The notes beneath the pieces are model-generated. The model did no database searches, was not told the DNA's origin, and saw only the letters and a list, made by a program, of their open reading frames with translations. From an uncultured Photobacterium sp. (GTDB taxonomy: Bacteria > Pseudomonadota > Gammaproteobacteria > Enterobacterales > Vibrionaceae), in NCBI RefSeq assembly GCF_947502415.1, contig NZ_CANMZV010000021.1, forward strand, positions 16,559 to 80,558: DNA of 64,000 bases, read 5' to 3'. The position numbers were made by a program, and so were the translations under genes. Positions 23,534 to 32,427 of this stretch are shown here, in pieces (within the stretch, counting starts at the first letter, position 1; every line of letters begins with the position of its first letter).

Positions 23534-23753
23534 TAAATATTAAAAATATGTACCGGGTCAAATGTGACTCAAAGATGTTTATTTTCAGTGGTTTGTTTTG
23601 CAATTATGCCGCGCCCTACGGATTAGGGCGGCTGGTCGGACTTAAAGCTTTGGTCTTAAAGGTCGATAAGTTATATCAGCGAAACACGGTACTGTTGTGG
23701 TACAGCAATAGACCCTCGCCTAGGGGGTAGCAATTGGGCTGGATGTAGTAGCA
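23534..23753 (+). other. Structured region upstream of the chemoreceptor
   Basis: Contains a perfect stem CGCCCTA (23612-23618) with TAGGGCG (23624-23630), two close copies of a GGTC-CTTAAAG element (23634-23660) and a small CCCT/AGGG stem near 23713-23725. No known riboswitch consensus was recognised, including c-di-GMP-I. A 60-codon frame here lacks a ribosome-binding site. Confidence 0.4.
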
Positions 23754-25583
23754 ATGAAAATAAAACACAAACTTATGGGACTGACCGCACTGGCTGTAGC
23801 GGCTTTGCTGGTGGTTTTAGGGATGACTTGGCTGGCTAATGAGCGAGTGATGAAGATTGAAAATTCTTCAGCAGAAGTCAGTCAGTTAGAAGTGACTTTG
23901 TTGAATTTACGCCGTAATGAAAAAGATTTCCTGATGCGGATGGATGTGAAGTATCAGGGGAAATTCCAGAAAAACTACGATAGTTTCCACTCCCTGCTGA
24001 CAGCATTGAAATCAGACTTGGACTCGCTGTCGATATCGTTACCTAGCTTGGATGCCCTGCCTAGTACCATGAGTAGCTACCATCAAGGAATGATGACTCT
24101 GATTCAGGGCTATCAGACTTTGGGATTGACGCCAAAACAGGGCTTGAAGCGTGAATTTAATACTCACGCAGAGGTTTTGGCAGAATCAGCCAGCGAGCAG
24201 CGGCTGGATATTCTGGCAGCCTCTAGCCTGATCCAGGCAGCCAGGCTGTTTGTGGTGACTGGTAATGACGTGTTTTTGAAAGAATACCAAAAAGCTGCTG
24301 AGTTTTATGGTGCAAAGTTGCAACAAGATTTTGGCATCGTTTATACCAATTTCACTAAGACTACAGAGAGAATTATCCGACAGTACCAAACTGTTGGCCT
24401 GAGCCATAAGAAAGGCCTGCGCGGTGATATTCGCAGTCAGTCGCGTTCGGTTGAAAAAGTATTTTCTGAAGTAGTCGAGCAGCTTGAAGCTAAGATCGAT
24501 GCGGAGCGTAGTGCGACAGTAAAATGGATTATTGTTGCGGTGCTGGTTGTGATGGTGATGCTGATCAGTTTGTCGATGGTTATTAGTCAGTCTATCCAGC
24601 GTCGAGTTGAAGGACTAAGTCACTTAATGGCTAGTATTGCCAGCAGTAATGATCTGACCCAGATAGCTGATGAAGAAGGTAATGACGAGCTTGCCGATAT
24701 GGCTAGGAACTTCAACGGCTTGCTGGCAAGCCTGCGTCTGTTGGTTGGTAATGTTCAGGGAGCAGTGACTGAGCTTGGTGCAGCTTCGGATCAGCTTCAG
24801 CGTCGTAGCCGTGAGTCAGAAGAGGCGATGGGCAAGCAGCAGTCTGAGACTGATTCGGTGGCGACGGCGATCACAGAGATGGGCGTGACTATCCGTGAAA
24901 TTGCATCAAATACCGAAAATGCCGCAGCTAATGCCGACAGCAGCTACAACGGTGCGCAGGAAGGCTTGAGCGAAGTGACGGCGACGAAAGAGCGAATCCG
25001 TTCGCTGTCGGATGAATTATCGGAGACCAGTGGTGAGGTGGCGAGCCTGTCGACGCTGTCGGGTAATATTGGTTCGGTATTGGATGTGATTAAAGACATT
25101 GCTGAGCAAACTAACTTGCTGGCTTTGAACGCTGCTATTGAAGCTGCCCGTGCAGGCGAGCAAGGCCGAGGCTTTGCAGTCGTTGCCGATGAAGTCCGTT
25201 CGCTGGCGATGCGTACCCGTCAGTCGACTGAAGAGATCACCACTATTATTGCTTCGCTTCAGGAGCAGACTGATCAGGTGGTCGTGCATATTGGTCGCTG
25301 TCACGAACAGGGTGAGTTGAGTGTCTCTCAGGTTGATAGCGCCGAAGCTAAAATTAACCAGATTATGGCAGATATGCAGCTGATCATGGATACCAGCACC
25401 CAGATTGCCGCTGCAGTTGAACAGCAAAGTCTGGTGTCGGAAGAGATTGGCCAGAACGTCACATCGATTCGCGATATCACTAACCTGAACTCTAGCGTTG
25501 CCCATGAAAATGCCCAGGCGGCGAATGCGGTTGCCAATCAGGCGGTGTCGTTGGATGAGGCTATTGCAGCCTACCGGGTCTAA
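23754..25583 (+). CDS. Methyl-accepting chemotaxis protein with HBM-type sensor
   Basis: Transmembrane chemoreceptor of 609 residues. TM1 is at about 8-27. A periplasmic all-helical domain (30-255) follows with the helical-bimodular (HBM) hallmark RRNEKDFLMR at 53-62. A repeated module is visible: YQTLGLTPKQGLKREF near 120 and YQTVGLSHKKGLRGDI near 211. TM2 is 257-280, then HAMP and the signalling hairpin with DIAEQTNLLALNAAIEAARAG. HBM receptors of known ligand sense organic acids, but the ligand here is unknown. There is no CheR/CheB-binding pentapeptide at the C-terminus. It lies alone between ygfX and nadB, where most relatives as recalled have nothing, so it looks like a lineage-specific insertion. 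Confidence 0.92.
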   Translation: MKIKHKLMGLTALAVAALLVVLGMTWLANERVMKIENSSAEVSQLEVTLLNLRRNEKDFLMRMDVKYQGKFQKNYDSFHSLLTALKSDLDSLSISLPSLDALPSTMSSYHQGMMTLIQGYQTLGLTPKQGLKREFNTHAEVLAESASEQRLDILAASSLIQAARLFVVTGNDVFLKEYQKAAEFYGAKLQQDFGIVYTNFTKTTERIIRQYQTVGLSHKKGLRGDIRSQSRSVEKVFSEVVEQLEAKIDAERSATVKWIIVAVLVVMVMLISLSMVISQSIQRRVEGLSHLMASIASSNDLTQIADEEGNDELADMARNFNGLLASLRLLVGNVQGAVTELGAASDQLQRRSRESEEAMGKQQSETDSVATAITEMGVTIREIASNTENAAANADSSYNGAQEGLSEVTATKERIRSLSDELSETSGEVASLSTLSGNIGSVLDVIKDIAEQTNLLALNAAIEAARAGEQGRGFAVVADEVRSLAMRTRQSTEEITTIIASLQEQTDQVVVHIGRCHEQGELSVSQVDSAEAKINQIMADMQLIMDTSTQIAAAVEQQSLVSEEIGQNVTSIRDITNLNSSVAHENAQAANAVANQAVSLDEAIAAYRV

Positions 25584-25607
25584 CCTAACGTCAAGTTCTT
25601 TTAAAAC

Positions 25608-25639
25608 AAAAAAATCCCTGCTTCGGCAGGGATTTTTTT
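25608..25639. terminator. Bidirectional terminator between the chemoreceptor and nadB
   Basis: ATCCCTGC (25614-25621) pairs with GCAGGGAT (25626-25633) around the stable TTCG tetraloop, with an A-run before and a T-run after. Confidence 0.95.
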
Positions 25640-25663
25640 ATCTGTTATATTAACGATGCATTA

Positions 25664-27289
25664 TTAGCACGGCTGATCCGGCACTAGAATCGTCGGTTTG
25701 GAGTCACCCTGCAGAACTGGGTAGTCCAGGGTGTAGTGGAGGCCGCGACTCTCCTTGCGTTCCAGCGCGCAGCGAACAATCAGCTCGGCGACTTGTAGCA
25801 GGTTACGTAGCTCGAGCAGGTTATTTGATACCCGAAAGTTACTGTAGTATTCGTTCGTTTCTTCCTTGAGCAGCTGGATTCGGCGCATAGCTCGCTCCAA
25901 CCGTTTGGTTGTACGGACAATACCGACGTAGTCCCACATGAACAGACGCAGTTCATGCCAGTTGTGCTGGATCACCACTTCTTCATCAGAGCAGGTCACC
26001 TGGCTTTCATCCCAGCCCGGCAGGCTGGCCGGAATATCTACCTGATTCAGTTTGTCGCGGATATCTTCGGCTGCCGACCATGCATAAACCACACATTCAA
26101 GCAGTGAGTTAGAAGCCATGCGGTTGGCACCGTGCAATCCGGTATAGCTGACCTCACCGATGGCATATAGACCATCTAAGTCGGTGTGGCCTTGCTGGTC
26201 GACGAGGACACCACCACAGGTATAGTGGGCGGCCGGGACGATTGGGATCGGCTCTTTGGTGATATCGATACCGAAGCCCATCAGCTTTTCGTAAATAGTC
26301 GGGAAGTGTTTCTGGACGAAGTCGGCAGGTTTGTGGCTGATATCCAAGTACATGCAGTCGGCACCCAGGCGCTTCATTTCGAAGTCGATAGCCCTTGCCA
26401 CCACATCTCGTGGGGCTAGTTCACCCCGTTCGTCGAAGTCAGGCATAAAGCGACTGCCGTCGGGGCGACGCAGGTAGGCCCCTTCGCCACGCAGCGCTTC
26501 GGTCATCAGGAAGTTACGCGCTTCCGGGTGGAACAGGCAGGTTGGGTGGAACTGGTTGAATTCCAGGTTGGCTACCCGACAGCCAGCACGCCAGGCCATG
26601 GCAATACCGTCGCCTGAAGAAACGTCCGGGTTGGAGGTGTACTGGTAGACCTTTGATGCCCCGCCAGTTGCCAGTACTACAAATTTGGCACGGACGGTTT
26701 CGACCCGTTCTTCATTCCGGTCCCAGATGTAGGCACCAAGCACCCGGTTGGGTTGGTCGGTGATCCCCAATTTCTGTTTGGTGATCAGATCCAGGGCATT
26801 GTGGCGTTCCAGTACTTCGATATTTGGATGATTGTGAACATTATCTTGCAGTGACATCTGAACGGCCATGCCAGTGGCATCAGCTGCATGCAGGATCCGG
26901 CGGTGACTATGACCACCTTCGCGAGTCAGGTGATAGCGTGGAGCTTCGTCATTGTTTTGATCGCCTTCTTCGCGGTCAAATGGTACCCCGCCATCGATTA
27001 GCCACTGGACACAGTGCTTGGCGTTTTCTGCAATAAAGCGAACCACCTTTTCATCACACAGGTGGGCCCCGGCAATTTGGGTATCCTGAACATGGGAATC
27101 AACGCTGTCCGACTCATCAAAGACGGCGGCAATACCGCCTTGGGCATAGTATGTCGCGCCTTCACTGCGCGGGCCCTTACTCAGGACCATCACTTTTCCG
27201 AGAGGAGCGAGGCGCAAGGCGAGTGACAACCCGGCAGCACCGCTACCAATGACTAATACATCACATGTATGTTCACGGTTTTCGTTCAT
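25664..27289 (-). CDS. nadB: L-aspartate oxidase
   Basis: Flavoenzyme that oxidises aspartate to iminoaspartate, the first step of de novo NAD synthesis. It is 541 residues (E. coli 540). The FAD motif VIGSGAAGLSLAL is near 14-26. GGIAAV and the later GLHGANRMASNSLLE are typical of the succinate dehydrogenase/NadB flavoprotein family. The ATG at 27289 lies divergent from rpoE, a conserved arrangement. Confidence 0.97.
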   Translation of the reverse strand: MNENREHTCDVLVIGSGAAGLSLALRLAPLGKVMVLSKGPRSEGATYYAQGGIAAVFDESDSVDSHVQDTQIAGAHLCDEKVVRFIAENAKHCVQWLIDGGVPFDREEGDQNNDEAPRYHLTREGGHSHRRILHAADATGMAVQMSLQDNVHNHPNIEVLERHNALDLITKQKLGITDQPNRVLGAYIWDRNEERVETVRAKFVVLATGGASKVYQYTSNPDVSSGDGIAMAWRAGCRVANLEFNQFHPTCLFHPEARNFLMTEALRGEGAYLRRPDGSRFMPDFDERGELAPRDVVARAIDFEMKRLGADCMYLDISHKPADFVQKHFPTIYEKLMGFGIDITKEPIPIVPAAHYTCGGVLVDQQGHTDLDGLYAIGEVSYTGLHGANRMASNSLLECVVYAWSAAEDIRDKLNQVDIPASLPGWDESQVTCSDEEVVIQHNWHELRLFMWDYVGIVRTTKRLERAMRRIQLLKEETNEYYSNFRVSNNLLELRNLLQVAELIVRCALERKESRGLHYTLDYPVLQGDSKPTILVPDQPC

Positions 27290-27669
27290 ATCGATTCATA
27301 TCCCTGTGGTAATCGAACTATGTTACCAAATTACGACGCAGTTGTTCATTTTTGACTGTTGATTAACAACTTACTGGTTTGACACGGTATAATGCCCAGC
27401 GAATAGCAATGTTATACTGCGATATTGCGGGGAAAAATGCGCGCACTATTAATGAGAAATAATTTCTTTATGCCCGGGAACTTTGTATCTATACCCGAGT
27501 CTTAGATAGTGCTCATGCTCATATTTTCGTACGACTCTGTTTTGATTGAGCTTTACATGGCAGAAGCGCAATGCATCGCTTTTTTGATGATAATCCCTTA
27601 AATGGTTATTTATTAGCGAGGCGGGTACGAAATTACGAGTGCAAGACAGACATAGGAGTACACGCTCGA
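27290..27669. other. nadB-rpoE divergent regulatory region
   Basis: A 380-bp gap with no supportable gene. It contains the sigma-E promoter at 27477-27504. A perfect TATAAT lies at 27388-27393, pointing toward rpoE, whose best -35 (TTAACA, 27363-27368) is 19 bp away, so it is a weak vegetative promoter at most. Confidence 0.65.
27477..27504 (+). promoter_or_regulatory. Sigma-E promoter of rpoE
   Basis: GGAACTT (27477-27483), 15 bp, then GTCTTA (27499-27504) fits the sigma-E consensus of GGAACTT and TCTGA/TCTAA type. It lies about 165 bp before the rpoE ATG, so RpoE most likely drives its own operon. Confidence 0.85.
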
Positions 27670-28248
27670 ATGAGCGAGCAGCAAACTGATCAGGTATTAA
27701 TTGAGCGGGTACAGCGTGGTGACAAGCAGGCATTTAACTTGTTGGTAGTAAAATACCAAAACAAGGTATGTAATCTGGTGGCTCGTTATGTCAACAACTC
27801 CGGTGATGTGCCGGATGTTGCTCAGGAAGCGTTTATTAAAGCGTATCGTGCTTTGCCTACTTTTCGTGGGGAAAGTGCGTTTTATACATGGCTGTACCGA
27901 ATTGCCGTGAATACGGCGAAAAACTATCTGGTAGCTCAGGGGCGTCGTCCACCGGCGAGTGATGTTGATGCGGAAGAGGCTGAATACTACGAAAGTGGCA
28001 ATGCCTTGAAAGAAATATCGAACCCTGAGAACCAAATGTTGTCTGATGAATTGAAGCAGGTAGTCTTCAGTACCATCGAAGCATTACCGGATGATCTGAA
28101 AACTGCAATTACCTTGCGCGAACTGGACGGTTTGAGCTACGAAGAAATTGCAGAAGTGATGGGTTGCCCGGTCGGTACGGTAAGATCACGAATTTTCCGA
28201 GCACGGGAGGCGGTCGAAAAACGGATTCGTCCCCTCATGCAGCGATAA
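27670..28248 (+). CDS. rpoE: RNA polymerase sigma-E factor
   Basis: Extracytoplasmic-function sigma factor for envelope stress, 192 residues (E. coli 191). Region 2 is seen in DVPDVAQEAFIKAYRAL and the WLYRIAVNTAKNYL helix, region 4 in LDGLSYEEIAEVMGCPVGTVRSR near 150-172. The frame extends 33 codons upstream, but the ATG at 27670 matches the family (MSEQQTDQ) and has AGGAG 11 bases before. It is the first gene of rpoE-rseA-rseB-rseC and is autoregulated from the sigma-E promoter upstream. Confidence 0.98.
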   Translation: MSEQQTDQVLIERVQRGDKQAFNLLVVKYQNKVCNLVARYVNNSGDVPDVAQEAFIKAYRALPTFRGESAFYTWLYRIAVNTAKNYLVAQGRRPPASDVDAEEAEYYESGNALKEISNPENQMLSDELKQVVFSTIEALPDDLKTAITLRELDGLSYEEIAEVMGCPVGTVRSRIFRAREAVEKRIRPLMQR

Positions 28249-28272
28249 GTGTAAAGCCAAACGGTGAAAAAA

Positions 28273-28920
28273 ATGGCTGATAAAGAAAAAATCTCGGCAT
28301 TATTAGATGGCGAAGAGCTGGATCAGAGCATTATCAATGCGTTGGCGGTTGATGACGACTGCCAGCAGTCGTGGCAGAGCTTCAACCTGATTGGTGATGT
28401 GATGCGAGGAGAAGCCCCGCAGAACAAGGATTGGGATATTGCTGCAAGTGTCGCTATGGCGCTGGAAAATGAGCCAGCACATACGGGCTTGACTGAGACG
28501 GAACCGGCACCGGTCGTTCAGTTATCGAGTGTACGAGAGGCGGTTGAGGCCCAACCGACACCTCTGCAGGCCAGGCGCACGATGCCGACTTGGCTGACTC
28601 AGTTTGGTCAGGTGACGATGGCTGCCTGTGTATCACTGGCCGTGATTGTTGGCGTACAGCAGTATAATGGTGACAGTGTGGTGAATTCACCGGCTGACTC
28701 ACAACTTCCGGTTCTTCAGACCATTCCTTTTTCCGGTACTGCCGAACCTGTTAGTCTGACACGGGATTCTGTTCGCTCTAACAATCATAATGCACCGAGT
28801 GAAGCTCAAGTGATGGAACAACGTCGCCGTATTAACGCGATGCTTCAGGATTATGAATTGCAGCTGCGATTGAATGCCGAAGATGGCAGTATTGATAAAA
28901 CATTGCTTGAAACAAACTGA
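28273..28920 (+). CDS. rseA: Anti-sigma-E factor RseA
   Basis: Single-pass inner-membrane protein (215 residues) whose cytosolic N-terminus binds and inhibits RpoE. Staged proteolysis by DegS, RseP and ClpXP frees the sigma factor under stress. The N-terminus EKISALLDGEELD matches the sigma-binding helix. The membrane helix lies at about 111-128. The periplasmic tail holds the DegS and RseB sites. The start is either GTG 28264 or ATG 28273; the ATG gives an N-terminus like E. coli and was chosen. Confidence 0.95.
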   Translation: MADKEKISALLDGEELDQSIINALAVDDDCQQSWQSFNLIGDVMRGEAPQNKDWDIAASVAMALENEPAHTGLTETEPAPVVQLSSVREAVEAQPTPLQARRTMPTWLTQFGQVTMAACVSLAVIVGVQQYNGDSVVNSPADSQLPVLQTIPFSGTAEPVSLTRDSVRSNNHNAPSEAQVMEQRRRINAMLQDYELQLRLNAEDGSIDKTLLETN

Positions 28921-28932
28921 TCTGGCGGATAA

Positions 28933-29922
28933 ATGAGAAAAATTCTGGTCGGTGTGATGACACTGGTCAGCCTGATGGTGCCATTGCAAGCCTCTGCTGA
29001 AGAGCCTGTTTCTTCGGCCGAGGCTTTGTTGCATCAAATGGACAAGGCTAGCCGGGAGCTCAGCTATGAGCTGTCCTACATACTAATTAAGAAAAATAGT
29101 ATTGAACCGTTACGCTATCGTCATGCAGTACAAAATGGCGAAGTGTATGCGCACCTTATTTATCTCAGTGGGCCACCGCGAGAGGTGATCCAGCGAGGTA
29201 ACGAGGTCAGCTATTTCGAACCGGGTCTCGACCCTTTCACAATTGACAGTAACAAAATGGTGGCACCATTGCCGCCGATTATGAAATCGGACATTGATGC
29301 GCTGGCCGGTTACTATGACTTTATCCCGATGGGGCGGGCCCGCGAGGCCGGCGTTGCCTGTGATGTAGTGCGCGTTGCTCCTAAGGATGGCGCACGCTAT
29401 TCCTACTTGCTTTGGATTGATACCCGTAGCAAATTGGTGATGAGGGCTGATTTACTTGATCGTGATGGTGAGCCGTTGGAGCAGTACCGCGCGGTATCGT
29501 ACGTTGTGAATCCGAAGGTAGGAGAAGTCCTGCAAAGCCTGAAAACAGTCGAGTTGCCGGCAGTAGTACAGTTGCCGCCACAGCCTCAGGCGAATCTAGG
29601 CTGGCAGGTTAACTGGTTGCCGCAGGGTTTTGAGTCGGTTTCCCGTAATCGTCACCGCCTGATGCTGACCGAGCGTCCGGTGGAGAGCAAAATGTTTTCT
29701 GATGGTTTGTTCAGTTTCTCTATTTATGTCTCGGCGGCTGATAGCTTTACTGTCCGCGAACAGCTGGTTCGCCAAGGACGTCGGACATTGCATAGCCACC
29801 TGATGAAAGATAAAGAAGTGACTGTCGTCGGGGACATTCCGCCGGCTACGGCACGGCGTGTGGCAGAATCCGTTGCGTTTAGCGCCGGAGCCGTGAATTC
29901 GGCAGGAGAAAACACACAATGA
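28933..29922 (+). CDS. rseB: Periplasmic sigma-E regulator RseB
   Basis: Periplasmic protein of 329 residues that shields RseA from DegS and senses mislocalised lipopolysaccharide. A signal peptide (1-22, ending ASA) is followed by a LolA-like domain (SSAEALLHQMDKASRELSYE onward, including YLSGPPREVIQRG) and a smaller C-terminal domain from about residue 220. GGCGGATAA precedes the ATG, 12 bp after rseA. Its stop overlaps the start of rseC. Confidence 0.96.
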   Translation: MRKILVGVMTLVSLMVPLQASAEEPVSSAEALLHQMDKASRELSYELSYILIKKNSIEPLRYRHAVQNGEVYAHLIYLSGPPREVIQRGNEVSYFEPGLDPFTIDSNKMVAPLPPIMKSDIDALAGYYDFIPMGRAREAGVACDVVRVAPKDGARYSYLLWIDTRSKLVMRADLLDRDGEPLEQYRAVSYVVNPKVGEVLQSLKTVELPAVVQLPPQPQANLGWQVNWLPQGFESVSRNRHRLMLTERPVESKMFSDGLFSFSIYVSAADSFTVREQLVRQGRRTLHSHLMKDKEVTVVGDIPPATARRVAESVAFSAGAVNSAGENTQ

Positions 29923-30416
29923 TGCGTTCACTTGCAACTGTGGTGGCGGTTGAACCCGGCGCCATCACGGTTAGCTGTCAGCAGCAGACAAGCTGCGGTC
30001 ACTGCGCTTCCCGTGACAGTTGCGGAACTGGTATTGTCAGTAAAGCGATACCGGGCCGCAGTCATCTCGTAAAAATACCTACCCGAACCCAAGTGACACT
30101 CGGCGACGTCGTGGAAATTGGCTTGTCGGAGCGAAGCATGCTGCACTCGGCGATGCTGGTTTATGTGCTGCCTTTGCTATTCTTGATCTTGGGAGCAGTT
30201 CTTGGACAGTGGTGGTTTGTCGATTTAGCCGATAGCGGTGAGCTGGGTGTTATCCTGACTTCCACGGTGAGCGCGGCGATCGGTTTGCTGCTGGCGCGTC
30301 GCCTGGCAAGGCGTATGGAAGGTCTTTCCGCCTATAAGCCAGACCTTATTCGGGTGCTTGGTAATCCTATTCAGAAAGATAGGGTGATAAATGCCGCATC
30401 GAAAGATAGCGACTAG
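29919..30416 (+). CDS. rseC: RseC family membrane protein
   Basis: Inner-membrane protein of 165 residues (E. coli 159). The N-terminal cytosolic domain has the cysteine cluster CQQQTSCGHCASRDSCG, a likely iron-sulfur or redox site. Two helices follow at about 73-95 and 107-128. In other bacteria RseC-type proteins, like RnfB-linked partners, relate to SoxR reduction; the role in sigma-E control is minor. GGCAGGAG gives a good site for the ATG at 29919, which overlaps the rseB stop by four bases. Confidence 0.93.
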   Translation: MMRSLATVVAVEPGAITVSCQQQTSCGHCASRDSCGTGIVSKAIPGRSHLVKIPTRTQVTLGDVVEIGLSERSMLHSAMLVYVLPLLFLILGAVLGQWWFVDLADSGELGVILTSTVSAAIGLLLARRLARRMEGLSAYKPDLIRVLGNPIQKDRVINAASKDSD

Positions 30417-30494
30417 CGGTGAAATTCGGTAGAATCTGCCAACTTGATCTGTAGATCCCATTCATTTTTAATCACGAGTTAGTCACGCCAATTC

Positions 30495-32291
30495 ATGAAG
30501 CACATTCGTAACTTTTCGATTATTGCACATATCGACCATGGTAAGTCGACTTTATCTGACCGTCTAATCCAAGTCTGCGGCGGCCTTTCCGATCGTGAAA
30601 TGGAAGCGCAGGTTCTGGATTCCATGGATCTTGAACGCGAACGCGGTATCACCATCAAAGCCCAGAGCGTGACGCTCGATTATAAGGCGAAAGATGGTGA
30701 GACTTATCAACTTAACTTTATCGACACACCGGGACACGTAGATTTCTCCTATGAAGTATCTCGTTCACTGGCTGCCTGTGAAGGTGCCTTGCTGGTGGTT
30801 GATGCGGGTCAGGGTGTAGAAGCTCAGACCCTAGCTAACTGTTATACCGCCATTGAGATGGAACTGGAAGTAGTGCCGATTTTGAATAAAATCGACCTGC
30901 CTGCAGCCGATCCTGAACGTGTAGCAGAAGAAATTGAAGATATCGTAGGTATCGACGCACTAGAAGCGACGCGCTGTTCTGCGAAAACCGGTTTGGGTGT
31001 TGAAGATGTTCTTGAAAACATCGTTACTGCGATTCCTGCACCAGAAGGTGATCCCGATGCACCACTACAAGCGCTGATTATTGACTCATGGTTTGATAAC
31101 TACCTGGGTGTTGTTTCTTTGGTTCGAGTGAAAAACGGCTCACTGAAGAAAAACGCTAAGATCAAAATGATGAGTACTGGTCAGGTATGGGGCATTGATC
31201 GTCTTGGTATCTTTACACCAAAACAAATTGATACGACTGAACTGAATACCGGCGAAGTAGGTTGGGTTGTTTGTGGTATTAAAGACATCCTAGGCGCACC
31301 TGTTGGTGATACCATCACGCTAGCGAAAGATGGCTGTGAAGAACCATTGCCGGGCTTCCAAAAAGTGAAACCTCAGGTTTATGCTGGTTTGTTCCCTGTC
31401 TCTTCAGATGACTACGAGAACTTCCGTGATGCACTTGGCAAACTAAGTCTGAACGATGCGTCATTGTTTTATGAGCCAGAAAGCTCTGCGGCACTAGGCT
31501 TTGGTTTCCGTTGTGGCTTCTTGGGTATGCTTCACATGGAGATCATCCAAGAACGTCTAGAGCGTGAATATAACCTAGCGCTAATTACCACAGCACCAAC
31601 CGTAGTATACGAAGTCGAGAAAACCGACGGTGAAACGATTTACGTCGATAGCCCGTCCAAGCTGCCAGCAGTGAACGATATCGAAATCATCGGTGAGCCA
31701 ATTGCTCGCTGTAATATCCTTGTACCATCTGAGTACCTTGGTAACGTAATTACCTTGTGTATTGAAAAGCGTGGTGTACAGGTGGATATGGTATATCACG
31801 GCAAGCAAGTTGCCCTGACATACGATATTCCGATGTCTGAAGTGGTACTGGATTTCTTTGACCGTCTGAAGTCTACCTCGCGTGGTTATGCATCACTGGA
31901 TTACAACTTCCAGCGTTACGAAGCGTCGAACATGGTACGTGTTGACGTAATGATCAATGGTGAGCGTGTTGATGCGCTAGCGATCATTACCCACAAAGAC
32001 AACGCTCATGGTCGTGGCCGTGATTTAGTCGACAAGATGAAAGAATTTATTCCTCGTCAAATGTTCGATATCGCGATTCAGGCAGCGATTGGCGGTATGA
32101 TTATTGCCCGTGCAACCGTTAAGCAGTTACGTAAAAACGTTATTGCCAAGTGTTACGGTGGTGATATCAGTCGTAAGAAGAAACTGCTACAGAAGCAGAA
32201 AGAAGGTAAGAAGCGTATGAAGCAGATCGGTAACGTCGAGCTGCCACAGGAAGCGTTCCTGGCTATTCTGCATGTCGGAAAAGACAAGTAA
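30495..32291 (+). CDS. lepA: Elongation factor 4 (LepA)
   Basis: Ribosomal GTPase that helps initiation and back-translocation under stress. It is 598 residues (E. coli 599). The GTPase motifs are HIDHGKST at about 11-18, the switch region RGITIKAQ near 52, DTPGH at about 77-81 and NKIDLP near 131. The unique LepA C-terminal domain is present, ending in GKKRMKQIGNVELPQEAFLA. It has a poor ribosome-binding site. It begins 78 bp after rseC and precedes lepB, the conserved order. Confidence 0.98.
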   Translation: MKHIRNFSIIAHIDHGKSTLSDRLIQVCGGLSDREMEAQVLDSMDLERERGITIKAQSVTLDYKAKDGETYQLNFIDTPGHVDFSYEVSRSLAACEGALLVVDAGQGVEAQTLANCYTAIEMELEVVPILNKIDLPAADPERVAEEIEDIVGIDALEATRCSAKTGLGVEDVLENIVTAIPAPEGDPDAPLQALIIDSWFDNYLGVVSLVRVKNGSLKKNAKIKMMSTGQVWGIDRLGIFTPKQIDTTELNTGEVGWVVCGIKDILGAPVGDTITLAKDGCEEPLPGFQKVKPQVYAGLFPVSSDDYENFRDALGKLSLNDASLFYEPESSAALGFGFRCGFLGMLHMEIIQERLEREYNLALITTAPTVVYEVEKTDGETIYVDSPSKLPAVNDIEIIGEPIARCNILVPSEYLGNVITLCIEKRGVQVDMVYHGKQVALTYDIPMSEVVLDFFDRLKSTSRGYASLDYNFQRYEASNMVRVDVMINGERVDALAIITHKDNAHGRGRDLVDKMKEFIPRQMFDIAIQAAIGGMIIARATVKQLRKNVIAKCYGGDISRKKKLLQKQKEGKKRMKQIGNVELPQEAFLAILHVGKDK

Positions 32292-32427
32292 GTAACTACT
32301 TTACTCATTGTTATTGCCTCAGTATGCATTGCAATAACTGGAGCTAACTTCGGTTTTCTGAAGCAATTGGCAATGAGCGGTGCAGCAAGGTTAACTTGCT
32401 GCACTGTTACATTTATTAGGGATTAAA

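Noticed and set aside
23548..23730. 60-codon frame upstream of the chemoreceptor
   Set aside because: No ribosome-binding site and no recognisable family; it covers the stem structures of the leader.
23590..23750. Possible c-di-GMP riboswitch before the chemoreceptor
   Set aside because: The conserved core blocks of c-di-GMP-I and -II riboswitches were not found.
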